Assembly: GCA_963757605.1 (NCBI GenBank)
Contig: CAVWSF010000001.1
Span: 620,001-684,000 of the forward strand
Length of the DNA stretch: 64,000 bases
DNA from: JAICJC01 sp963757605
GTDB taxonomy: Bacteria > Actinomycetota > Thermoleophilia > Gaiellales > JAICJC01
Reading direction: 5' to 3'
Positions within the stretch are counted from its first letter, which is position 1; every line of letters starts with the position of its first letter. Under the pieces are notes generated by a model that made no database searches, was not told where the DNA came from, and was given only the letters and a program-made list of their open reading frames with translations. Shown here in pieces: positions 31,546-40,978 of the stretch. Both the position numbers and the translations under genes were made by a program.

Positions 31546-32532
31546 ATGCGAGACGTGATGGAGGACGTTCGCAGGATGGTCGCCCGCGGCGATCGCGTCG
31601 CCATCGCGACGGTCGTCGACACGAAGCGGTCCGCCCCGCGCCCGCTGGGTTCGCGGCTGGCGGTCTCGTCGTCGGGCGAGATGGCCGGATCGGTGTCGGG
31701 CGGGTGCGTCGAGTCGGACGTCTACCTGCGCGCCGAGGAGGTGCTGGCCGGGGGCCCGCCGCAGCTCCTCCAGTACGGGATCTCCGACGACGACGCCTTC
31801 GACGTCGGCCTGCCGTGCGGCGGCGAGATCGAGGTCTTCGTCCAGATGCTCGACCCCGACGAGATGGAGCGGATCGCGTCGGCTGACACAGGCGGCAGCC
31901 GGCTCTCGGTCACGACGACGCTGAACGGCGACTCCGCCGGCGCCAAGGCCTACGGCGAGGGCGAGGGCCATTCGAGCGCCGTCCGCACCGACGAGACGAC
32001 CTTCGTCGAGCACTTCGCGCCGCCGCCCGTCGTCATGATCTTCGGCGCGGTCGACACGGGCCAGGCGCTCTGCCGGATGGCCAAGCAGGTCGGCTTCACC
32101 ACGATCGTCTCGGACGCGCGCGCCAAGTTCGCGACACCGGACCGGCTGCCCGACGCCGACGAGCTGATCATCGGCTGGCCGGCCATGGCCTACGACGCCC
32201 ACGCGATCGACGACGCCACCTACGTCGTCGTCCTCACCCACGACCCCCGCTTCGACGAGCCGGCGCTCGGCCCCGCGCTTCGCTCGGATGCGCCCTACAT
32301 CGGCGCGCTCGGGAGCCGGCGGGCACAGACCACGCGGCGCGAGCGGCTCCTGAACGCCGGCTACACCGACGACGAGATCTCCCGCATCCGCGGCCCGCTC
32401 GGGCTCGACATCGGCGCGGTGACGCCGGCCGAGACGGCAGTCTCGATCCTCGCCGAGATCCTGGCCGTGCGCTCCGGCCGCGAGGGCGGCCCGCTCTCGC
32501 TGAAGAACGGGCGTATCACCGTTCCGGGCTAG
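31546..32532 (+). CDS. XdhC/CoxI family protein
   Basis: A 328-residue protein. The N-terminal XdhC domain has SAPRPLGSRLAVSSSGEMAGSVSGGCVESDV in two blocks (about residues 25-55). The C-terminal Rossmann domain begins PPPVVMIFGAVDTGQALC (about 165). Family members insert or sulfurate the molybdenum cofactor of xanthine or CO dehydrogenase-type enzymes. No molybdo-enzyme gene lies in this window, so the client is elsewhere. ATG at 31546; ends 3 bp before the convergent cyclase gene. Confidence 0.85.
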   Translation: MRDVMEDVRRMVARGDRVAIATVVDTKRSAPRPLGSRLAVSSSGEMAGSVSGGCVESDVYLRAEEVLAGGPPQLLQYGISDDDAFDVGLPCGGEIEVFVQMLDPDEMERIASADTGGSRLSVTTTLNGDSAGAKAYGEGEGHSSAVRTDETTFVEHFAPPPVVMIFGAVDTGQALCRMAKQVGFTTIVSDARAKFATPDRLPDADELIIGWPAMAYDAHAIDDATYVVVLTHDPRFDEPALGPALRSDAPYIGALGSRRAQTTRRERLLNAGYTDDEISRIRGPLGLDIGAVTPAETAVSILAEILAVRSGREGGPLSLKNGRITVPG

Positions 32533-32535
32533 CCG

Positions 32536-35500
32536 CTACGGCGCGGCGCCGGTCGGCGCGGCCGCGGCGTCGCGCAGCCGCGCGAGCGCGAGCACATTGC
32601 CCTTCTGCTCGTGCATGTCCATGGCGCGCTCCAGGTATCGCCCGGCCTCGGCAGGGCGGCCGAGCAGCTCGTGGACGTGCGCCGCATCCTCGAAGGCCCG
32701 CGCGGTCTGGACGAACGACTCCGTGGCAGCCGCAATCTCCACCGCCCTTTGAACCATGTGCTCGGCGCGATCGGGATTCCCCGTCGCCGCCGCGACCTTC
32801 GCCGCAACGAGCCGCCACTCGACCTCCGTGGCGTAGTCATCGTCTGCGCATGAAAGCTGCGCCGTGTGACGGGCCAGCCTGTCCGCCTCCGTCAGGTGCC
32901 CACGCGAGTACTCGATCTGGGCCATGTAGGCGATCCTCGTCGAGGCGACGCCCTCGTCGTTCGCCTTCTCCAGAGCGCTGATCGCGTCGCGTTGGGCAGC
33001 CTCGGCGTCCTCTGGGCGGCCCGCAGCGCTGGCGATGACGTACGCCGCTTCGCTGTGGAAGCCGATCCCCAGGAGGCCCCCACCCAGGCTCTTTGCGATG
33101 TCAGCGCTCTCGGCGAGCTGCGCATATCCCAGATCGGGTCGGCCGGCAAACGCCTCGAGGCACGCGCCGACAGCCAGCAGCCGGAGTTCCGTGAGGGGAT
33201 CGTTGGACGCCGCCCGACGCTTCCGCACCTGTTCGAGCGCGTCCACCACGGCTGTGGGGCCCTCGAGCAGCGCCGCCGTGAACCCGGCGGTCGCATTCGC
33301 AACGATCCTGGGCGCCTGTGCCCGTCTGCCTGCCTCGATCGCATGGGCGTACGCGGTCTCGGCCGCACCGAACCGGCCCAGCCAGTACCGGGCTTCACCG
33401 AGCGTGAACCACGCCTCGGCGACGCCTATCCGGTCGTCCAGGCGCTCGAGGACCCGGCATGCGCGTTCGGCGTCTTCGCCGAGCTCCTCGATGGTCGCCG
33501 CTCCGCGGTGGACGACGAGGAGCAGCTTGCGCCGCAGGCCCGCGCGAACCTGTATCGCCGTCAGGCCGCTGACCGTCGCCGCCTCGATCGCCTCGGCCAG
33601 CGTCTCGGCGGCACCGTCGAGATCGCCGTCCCGCTCCTGGCAGGTGCCGAGGACGCAGAGGAGTCCACGCCCGCTCGGGATCCGCCGACTCCGCCAGCTC
33701 GAGGCCCGTCGCGGCCAGTGTGCGTCCTCGTTCGGTGTCGACGCCGATCGCGTGCTCGGCGGCAAGTGCGGTGAACCGCAGCGCGGCACGGCGGAGGGGC
33801 TCCGGCTCGCCCACGCGCGTCGCCTGTGTCAGCGAGAAGGCGGCTCCGTAGTGATACGCGACGAGCTCGGCGCGGTCGCCGATCCGCTCGCCCGCCGTTC
33901 GCTCGATCGACTCCGCGACGCCGCGGTGCCTGTCCGCACGTTTGCGGCGGGGAAGCTGTGCATACGCAACATCACGGATGAGGTCGTGCGAGAAGGCGTA
34001 CTCCTCGTCGCCCTTCACAGAAGACGTGGGTGCGCGGAGGATGAGCTGCCGCCGTGCGAGCTCAGGCAGGCTGACCGCGACGTCGGCGGGAGGCCGGCCC
34101 GCCACGGTTGCCAGGGCGTCCAACCAGAACACGCGCCCGATCACCGACGCGTCGTGGAGGAGCTGCTTCTGCTCCGGTACGAGCGCGTCCAGCCGCGCGG
34201 CGATCAGGGAGTGCACGGACTCCGGCAGGGATGCTTCGCCTCCGGCTGGGCGGTCTTGCTCGCCCAGCAACCGGCCGTACTCCTCCGCATAGAGCGGATT
34301 TCCGCCGGCACGTTCGATCAGCGTACCGCTGGTGCTCTCGGGCGCTTCCGTGTCAATCAGGAGCCCCGCGAGCTGGGCCATCTCGCCGTCCGTGAGTGGC
34401 GGCAGAGCCCGGCTCGTCGACCTCGCGGAACCGGCCTCCCACTCAGGTCGCTTGTCGAGGAGCTCCGGCCGGGCGGTGCATACAACGGCCATCGGCACGC
34501 CGGCTGAGTGCTTCGGGAGCTGCTCGACGAAATCGAGCATTCCGTCGTCTGCCCACTGCAGATCCTCCAGCACGACGACGAGGGGCTGCGGCGTGGCGAT
34601 CGCCTCGAGAAAGCCACGCCAGGCCGTGAAGACCTCGTCGCGCTCTCCCGGGTGGTCGCCGAGTCCGACGAGCGGCGCGAGGCACGCCCGCAGCCACCGC
34701 TCGTCGCGCATGCCCGCGACCACATCGTCGAGCTTGGCGCCAGCCTCGCTCGGCGTGTCGGTCGCCAGGATCCCGGCCCGCGCCTTCACGACATCGCCGA
34801 GGGCCCAGAACCGGGTTCCGTCGCCGTACGCGACGCAGCGTCCACGTAGAGCGACCACGTCGCGACTCCGCGCAACCGACTGCACAAACTCCGCAACCAG
34901 GCGCGACTTGCCGATTCCCGGCTCGCCCACGATCGTGACGAGCCGCGGGCCCCCTTCTGCGACCGCGCGGTCAAATGTGTCCGACAGCAGCGCGAGATCC
35001 GCGGCGCGGCCGACGAACGGCGTGGGCTCACCATCATCGTCACCCGGGATCGCGGCGGCGATCCGCCAGACCACCACGGGGTCGCTCTTGCCCTTGAGGA
35101 GAACCGGGGGGACGTGCTCGTACGCGATCGACTGCCGGGTCATTCTGGCGGTGCGGTCGCCCACCAGGATCCCACCGACCGGCGCGGCTCCCTGGATCCG
35201 CGCGGCGGTGTTCACCACATCGCCGGCGACGAATGCCTCTCCGAGCTCGGGCCGGGCGTGGATCTTGACGAGGGCCTCGCCGGTGTTGATGCCGATTCGA
35301 ACGTCCGCCCGACGGCGTTCACGATCCCGAGTGCCGCGAGCGCCGCTCGCCTCGGGTCGTCCTCGCGGCCGACCGGAGCTCCCCACACTCCGACGACCGC
35401 ATCGCCCACGAACTTCTCGACGACGCCGCCAAATCGTTCGATCTGCCGCCTCGCTTCGGCGTAGTACACGTCGAGATCGCGGCTCACGTCCTCAGGATCC

Positions 35501-35661
35501 CTGTGCTCGGAGGCGGCCGTGAACCCGACGAGGTCGCAGAAGAGCACCGTGATGACCTTCCGTTCCTCGTACTCGATGCGCTCCGCGAGCTCAGATCCGC
35601 AACCGCCGCAATACCGGAACTCAGGCGGGCTGGCCCAACCACACCTCGCGCAAATCGTCAC
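32536..35661 (-). CDS. Adenylate cyclase/AAA ATPase/TPR signalling protein, two frameshifts
   Basis: One gene of about 1,040 codons split over three frames. Order: zinc ribbon (CARCGW, CGGCG, residues 4-23); class III cyclase domain (VLFCDLVGFTAASE, GVVEKFVGDAVVGVWG, then RIGINTGEALV and GDVVNTAARIQ); AAA ATPase with P-loop GEPGIGKSRL and Walker B LVVVLEDLQWADD; and TPR repeats to the end. The frame breaks are at about 35305 (inside the cyclase domain) and 33680 (inside the TPR part). Intact homologues are common large actinobacterial regulators. Either the locus is decayed or the sequence has indels. Confidence 0.85.
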
Positions 35662-35685
35662 AAGCTGACTCTATCGGACTTGTTC

Positions 35686-37398
35686 CTACTGCTTGAGCCA
35701 GAGCTGGTCGTACAGGAGGTACCACTGCGGGTTCCACCGGTACCCCTGAACCCGCTTCGATAGGAAGTCGATCAGCTTCGGGTTGTAAAGGTCGACCCAC
35801 GGAGCCTGGTCGGTCATCTCGTGGTCGGCCTCGGCCCAGAGCTGGTTTGCGCCCTCGGGGTCGGTCAGGCCCGTGAAGAGGGCCCGATCCATCTTGGCCT
35901 GGATGCCCTTGTCGCAGAACTCGGCGATGTTCGGGCTCGCGTCGCTGTTCGGGTGTATCGAGCCGCACCCGAGGAGCACGTTCAGGAAGTCGGACGGGGC
36001 CGGGTAGTCCTGCGCCCAGGCCGACCACGCGATGTTCCAGGTCTTGTTGTTCTTGGAGTTCTGGACGTACGAGGACTGGATGCTGCCGTTCAGGTACTCG
36101 CCGACGGCCTTGTAGCCGATCCTGTTCAGGTCGCTCACCATCTGCTCGCCGAGCGCCTTCGAGGTCTCGTCCGTCGCGCTGTTCACGACGACCTTCATCC
36201 CGGCGGTGCCCGACTCCTGGACGAGCTGCTTGGCTTTCGCGAGGTCAGGAGCCGTCCACGGGCCGGCGCCGTTGGCCGCCGGGTTGGCGGTGTACGGGCA
36301 GTACTGCTGGTAGCCGGGGAAGTTCGGCGGGAGGACCTGGCACGTTGGCACCGCCAGCGACGATCCGCCGGCGATCTTGACGTACGCGTCCCGGTCGGCG
36401 GCGTAGTTGATCGCGAGGCGGGCGGTCTGGTTGTTGAACGGCGGCTTGGCCGTGTTGAGCGCGAAGTACCAGTCGGCGGTCAGCGCGTTCACGTGCGTCT
36501 GGTCGGCGTACTGGGTGCCCAGCTCGTTCAGGCGGTCGGACGGGATCGTCTCGCCCGCGAACACCACGTCGGCCTGGCCGTTCTCGACCGCCGTCACCTC
36601 GTCGGAGACCTGGAGGCCGTACTTCTCCACGATCTTGTCCGGGTAGCCCTCCGGCTGCGCGTCCGGGTTCCACATCTTGAAGTTCGGGTTGCGGACGAGC
36701 ACCGCTTCCTTGTTCGGGTCATACGACTGCCACATGTACGGGCCCGTGCCCGGCGGCACGTTGTTGCCGGTCAGCTTCGGGCTGGTGTTCCCGGGAACCA
36801 CATACGCGAACGGCAGCGCCAGCTTGTCCAGGAACTCCGGATCGGCCGCCGTCAGGTGGATCGTGAGCGTGGAGGCGTTGTCGTCGGCCACCACGCCCTG
36901 GGAGAGGTCGCAGCTCTTGGCCGTGCACTTGTCGGCGCCGACGATGCCCGAGTAGAACGACGTCGGGCCCGGCACCGTGAACTGGCGCTCGAACGTGGTC
37001 ACGAAATCGCTCGGCTTCATCGTGGAGCCGTCCGAGAACTTGATGCCCTTCCGGATCTGGAAGGTGTAGGTCTTGCCGCCGTCGGTCGGCTGCGGGATCT
37101 CCTCGGCCAGGTCCGACACGATCTGCGTGCCCTCCGTCCCGCCCACCCGCTTGAACTGCACCAGGCCGTCGTGCGTGTCGATCAGAAACGCCCACTGCTG
37201 CACCGTGTAGTTCTGAGCCGGATCGGCAACACCAAACGCTGCGCTCGCGAGGATGGTCAGGGTGCCGCCCTTCTGCGGCGTGCTGCCGCCGCCAGACGAC
37301 GGCGACGAGCTCGAGCCGCCGCCACTGCAGCCGGCCGCGAGAGCGATCGCCGCGATCGGAATCGAGAGCTTGAATACCCTTCTCAAGGGTTCGCGCAT
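35686..37398 (-). CDS. ABC transporter substrate-binding lipoprotein (SBP family 5, peptide type)
   Basis: A 570-residue exported lipoprotein. The signal ends in the lipobox LAAGCSGGG (about residues 20-28), then a serine/glycine linker. The mature part has the family-5 pattern: GGTLTILASAAFG, YTFQIRKGIKFSDGSTMKPSDFV, GTGPYMWQSYDPNKEAVLVRNPNF in separate blocks, and YQQYCPY. It probably binds oligopeptides or similar solutes outside the cell. No permease or ATPase subunit is adjacent, so it is an orphan here. Strong GGAGGGG ribosome-binding site before the ATG. Confidence 0.9.
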   Translation of the reverse strand: MREPLRRVFKLSIPIAAIALAAGCSGGGSSSSPSSGGGSTPQKGGTLTILASAAFGVADPAQNYTVQQWAFLIDTHDGLVQFKRVGGTEGTQIVSDLAEEIPQPTDGGKTYTFQIRKGIKFSDGSTMKPSDFVTTFERQFTVPGPTSFYSGIVGADKCTAKSCDLSQGVVADDNASTLTIHLTAADPEFLDKLALPFAYVVPGNTSPKLTGNNVPPGTGPYMWQSYDPNKEAVLVRNPNFKMWNPDAQPEGYPDKIVEKYGLQVSDEVTAVENGQADVVFAGETIPSDRLNELGTQYADQTHVNALTADWYFALNTAKPPFNNQTARLAINYAADRDAYVKIAGGSSLAVPTCQVLPPNFPGYQQYCPYTANPAANGAGPWTAPDLAKAKQLVQESGTAGMKVVVNSATDETSKALGEQMVSDLNRIGYKAVGEYLNGSIQSSYVQNSKNNKTWNIAWSAWAQDYPAPSDFLNVLLGCGSIHPNSDASPNIAEFCDKGIQAKMDRALFTGLTDPEGANQLWAEADHEMTDQAPWVDLYNPKLIDFLSKRVQGYRWNPQWYLLYDQLWLKQ

Positions 37399-37501
37399 AC
37401 CCCTCCTCGGGAGGACGAGTTCCGAACGACGAGGAGTATGACGCCCTGCGCCGGAGGCGATGTGATCCTTGTGGTGGGTTTGCGCAGTGGGCTGGCACGC
37501 G

Positions 37502-38632
37502 CTAGCCGTCCAGGCGACCCGGTTCGCTGCTCGCGACTCGAGGCCGGATCAGCTTCCCGAGGTTGGTGAGAGTGGTTTGCGCCGTGACTCGTACGCGAGG
37601 CAAGGTGAACGCGGCCGCGGGGGTGGCCAGGCCCGGCTGGGTCGTCGTGGCGAGCAGGTAGCCGGCGCGCTTGACGGCCGCGACGACGGAAGCGTCATAG
37701 GCACCGAAGGGGTAGCAGAGGGAGTGGATCGGAACGTGGAACGCGGCGTGCAGGTAGGCGCGCGAACCGGCGACCTCATGCCACAGCGCGGCCGGCCCGA
37801 GGCTCGGCAGGTTGGCATGGCTCATGGTGTGCGAATCGATCTCCCACCCTGCGTTGACCATCGCCGCGACCTCGCCCGGGCGGAGCCCATAGGAGCCCTC
37901 GTGGAGGTGGCTGACGGCGAGGTTGAGTGTCCCGGCCCAGCCGTAGGCGCTCAGGATGGGAAGGGCGTGCGTGTACTGATTGCGGAAGCCGTCGTCGAAC
38001 GAGACGACGACCGGCTTGCGGGGCAGGGGCGCACCATGCCAATGGTCGTAGACCTCTTGCAGGGTGACGACGTGATAGCCGCGGCCGGCGAGTGTTCGCA
38101 TCTGCGCGGCGAAGACCGCCCGTGGGACGTAGAGCTCCGGGAACGGGGCTCCCGCCGGCCGGCGCCGGATCACGTGGTACATCAGGATCGGCACGGCGGT
38201 CGCGTCGGCGGGTACGAGTACGTGGTCGCAGCCCGTGCGCTCGTCCTCTGCATCTGCCACACACATGTTCCGGCCGTTGCCGCCGTCGATGACGTCAAGG
38301 GGGCCGTCGTCGCGCGCGTCGAGGTAATCCCAGCCCGAGCCGCCGCGGAGGAGGTCGCCTCTGCCACGTCCCGCAACGAGATGATCCGCCCCGCCCTTCC
38401 CATGCAGAGCATCCCGGCCGCTGCCCCCACGCAGGACGTCGGCGCCGGGTCCCCCGTCGATGACGTCTCTGCCGCCCATGCCGCAGATGACGTCGTTACC
38501 GGACGTGCCGTGGAGTACGTCAGGTCCGGGAGTTCCAACAATCGTGCATGCCACCGCAGCTGTTGCGCGATCGGGCAACACTGCGAGCAACGTCGAGACG
38601 AGCGCCAACAGGATGATCAAGAGCCGATGCAT
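37502..38632 (-). CDS. Secreted RTX-repeat/polysaccharide deacetylase fusion
   Basis: A 376-residue protein. The signal peptide is residues 1-25. An N-terminal block (about 30-110) of calcium-binding nonapeptide repeats follows (GTPGPDVLHG, GMGGRDVIDGGPGADVLRGG, GGSGWDYLD). A NodB-type polysaccharide deacetylase runs from about 145, with VPILMYHVI, VVVSFDDGF (catalytic aspartates), WEIDSHTMSHANL (metal histidines) and CYPFGAYD. It probably removes acetyl groups from peptidoglycan or exopolysaccharide outside the cell. RTX repeats at the N-terminus of a deacetylase are an uncommon order. Confidence 0.88.
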   Translation of the reverse strand: MHRLLIILLALVSTLLAVLPDRATAAVACTIVGTPGPDVLHGTSGNDVICGMGGRDVIDGGPGADVLRGGSGRDALHGKGGADHLVAGRGRGDLLRGGSGWDYLDARDDGPLDVIDGGNGRNMCVADAEDERTGCDHVLVPADATAVPILMYHVIRRRPAGAPFPELYVPRAVFAAQMRTLAGRGYHVVTLQEVYDHWHGAPLPRKPVVVSFDDGFRNQYTHALPILSAYGWAGTLNLAVSHLHEGSYGLRPGEVAAMVNAGWEIDSHTMSHANLPSLGPAALWHEVAGSRAYLHAAFHVPIHSLCYPFGAYDASVVAAVKRAGYLLATTTQPGLATPAAAFTLPRVRVTAQTTLTNLGKLIRPRVASSEPGRLDG

Positions 38633-38734
38633 GTGAGTCCTCCCCGGCCGCCCCGCCGGTGAGATCTGCGGTGGGATGCGGCGCCCTGGTGTCGGTGTTT
38701 TCAGGTCCGCACACAGGACGCGGGTGCTCGGCGT

Positions 38735-38760
38735 GCGTCTGTCGGCTCGGTGACAGACGC
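38735..38760. promoter_or_regulatory. Hairpin upstream of the Crp/Fnr gene
   Basis: Perfect 9-bp inverted repeat GCGTCTGTC / GACAGACGC with an 8-nt loop, 38 bp before the ATG at 38799. It overlaps a GTGAC-n9-GTCAC pair that resembles a Crp/Fnr-type half-site dyad. Possible autoregulatory site. Confidence 0.45.
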
Positions 38761-38798
38761 AGGGTCACGGTCACGACACAGCGGAGTACGCTTGACCG

Positions 38799-39455
38799 AT
38801 GCCGTGGCGGCTACTGGGCAGCGCTTCCGACGCAGACCTCAGGCGCCTGATCGCCGCTGCCCGCCGCCGCCGGTTCCGTCAGGGCGAGGTCGTCTTCCAC
38901 GAGGGGGACCCGGCCGATTCGCTGCACCTGATCGAGGCCGGGCGCTTCCTCATCAGCGTCATCGCCCCACGCGGCAATACGACCGCTCTTGCGGTGCACG
39001 GGCCCGGCGACACCTTCGGTGAGATGGCGCTCGTCAGCGACGACACGGTCCGATCTGCGACCGTCGCCGCTCTCGAGGCCTCCGAGACGTGGGCCGTCTA
39101 CCGGACCGACTTCCACCAGCTCCGCACGAGCGATCCGGCCATCGACGATGTGCTCGTTCGGCTTCTGGCAGACCGCGTTCGGATCATGAACGACCGGCTT
39201 GTCGAGGCGCTCTATCACGACGCGGATACGCGTGTCAGGCGGCGACTGCGCGATCTCGCGGTCGTTTACGGCCACGGTGGCGAATCCGAGACCGTCATCC
39301 CACTCACCCAGGAACGCCTCGCCGAGCTCGCCGGCACGTCCCGCGCAACCGTCAACCGGGTGCTACGCCACGACGCCGCCCGAGGAGACCTCCGACTCCG
39401 TCGCGGTCGCATCGTGATCCCGTTGACAAGTCGCGCCGCACGGCAGCAGCCGTAG
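38799..39455 (+). CDS. Crp/Fnr family transcriptional regulator
   Basis: A 218-residue protein. A cyclic-nucleotide-binding fold at about residues 10-120 includes GEVVFHEGDPADSLHLIEAG and GDTFGEMALVSDD. A Crp-type HTH follows at about 165-205 (PLTQERLAELAGTSRATVNRVLR). There is no N-terminal cysteine cluster, so it is not an FNR oxygen sensor. Whether it binds cAMP is not decided; the split cyclase gene nearby is a possible partner. ATG start. Confidence 0.9.
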   Translation: MPWRLLGSASDADLRRLIAAARRRRFRQGEVVFHEGDPADSLHLIEAGRFLISVIAPRGNTTALAVHGPGDTFGEMALVSDDTVRSATVAALEASETWAVYRTDFHQLRTSDPAIDDVLVRLLADRVRIMNDRLVEALYHDADTRVRRRLRDLAVVYGHGGESETVIPLTQERLAELAGTSRATVNRVLRHDAARGDLRLRRGRIVIPLTSRAARQQP

Positions 39456-39469
39456 AGCGCGGCCCGCGC

Positions 39470-39497
39470 AAAATTGGGGTCTGACCCCGTTTTTTCA
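39470..39497. repeat. REP-like palindrome, copy B
   Basis: AAAATT, stem GGGGTC-T-GACCCC, then GTTTTTTCA, located 14 bp after the Crp/Fnr stop codon. It is the same element as copies A and C. The stem plus T tract should act as a terminator for the regulator gene. Confidence 0.85.
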
Positions 39498-39542
39498 CGG
39501 GTGATAAAGGGGACGGGGCGCAATTCCGATAGAGCATGCAGG

Positions 39543-40932
39543 ATGTTTCGCCGCCTCGTGCCCCTGCTTGCGCTCGCGATCCTGGCCGCCTCGCCGGCCG
39601 GCTCCGCGCTGGCCGCGCCGGGCTGCACCGCCGACATCTCGACGCTCCGGTACCGGCCGCACTACACGGTGAGCTGCGCCGGTCAGACGATCGACAGCGT
39701 CGTGCTCGTGAAGACGTCCAACGGCGCCGAGCGTCGGGATCACGACCAACGGGCTCACGACGAGCGACGTCACGGTCGACGGCAACGGCACGCTCGCGTC
39801 GAACATGCAGTACCGGCTGAAGCTTCAGGTCGACGACGGCCTCGGCGGCGGCGCCGTGCTGTGGACGCAGACCTTCCGCACGCTGAAGCCGCCCGCGCAC
39901 GCCAACCTGCACGTCAAGTACATCACCGCCATCCCGGCCGACGCCGTGCTCGACATGGCCCACCGGATCGACAAGGCCAACGTCGTCGCGGTGCCGACCA
40001 ACGCGGACTTCATCGACGCCTCGACCCGGAGCCTCTCCTCGTCGGCCTACACGGCCGCGCTCAAGCACCACCAGTCGGCGCTCGTCGTCACCGACCTGCC
40101 CATCCTGAACGGCGCCGGCCTCGGCGCCGCGCTCAACCAGTTCTGCAACAACGGCCACGGCGTCGTCCTCGCCGGCCAGACGCACTGGCGGGCCGACGCG
40201 GCCACCCCCTGGAACGTGACGAGCGCCATCGGCGCCGAGGGCGGCCCGTGGGCCACGCACTGGAGCCTCTTCGGCTACGACCTCGTCACGAACGACCGCG
40301 TGATCGGCGGCGACCTGGCGACGAGCTCGATCAAGCAGCACTTCCTGACGCAGGGGCTCAAGACCTTCCACGTCTACGACTACGGCTCGGGGTCGGTCGA
40401 GCTGCGCGACTACGCCCAGGCCAAGATCGTCGCGGCGCTCAGGAAGAACACGCCGTACTTCACCCAGTGGGGCGGGCAGTCGCTGATCGCCGAGGACCAG
40501 TACAAGGGCGGCCGCGTCGTCGACCTCGGCTACCGGCCGTGGGCGAAGGACGTCTCGAACGGCGGGTTCGACCCGGCCGACGGCTCGCCCGGCGGCTCCC
40601 TCCTGGCCCGCGCGCTGTGGTGGGCGACCAACCGCATCCCGCCGACCAACACGCACTTCACCTCGAAGCCGCCCGGCGTCTCCACCCGCGCGACCGTCAT
40701 CATCGGCATGGCGGCCAAGGACGCCGACAAGGAGAACCCGTTCGACCTGAGCTACCGCTACCGGGTCGACGGCGGCGCCTGGAAGAAGGCGGTCGGCGCC
40801 AGCTTCGCGCTCTTCCACCTCGCCACGGGCCGCCACCACACGATCTACGCCCGCGCGTACGACGACGGCGGAAACCGCGACCCGCACGTCGCCAAGTACA
40901 CGTTCTACGTGACGCCCGGCGCGATCGGCTAG
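39543..40932 (+). CDS. Secreted protein of unknown function, frameshifted
   Basis: ATG at 39543 with a signal peptide (FRRLVPLLALAILAASPAGSALA). The frame changes at about 39727: TSNGA continues as SVGITTNGLTTSDVTVDGNG in the frame that runs to 40932. The combined product is about 463 residues. The middle (ALVVTDLPILNGAGLGAALNQF, then GHGVVLAGQTHW) looks like a ThuA/glutamine-amidotransferase-like fold. The C-terminal part (YRYRVDGGAWKKA) looks like a beta-sandwich. One indel in an otherwise long conserved-looking gene. Confidence 0.65.
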
Positions 40933-40978
40933 AGATCCCCCTTTCAAGCCTTGCGCGCCGTCCGGGGCCTGCGGTAGC

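Noticed and set aside
37800..38560. RTX repeats read as a DNA tandem repeat or CRISPR
   Set aside because: The repetition is at the protein level (GGxGxD units) with variable DNA; there are no constant repeats with unique spacers.
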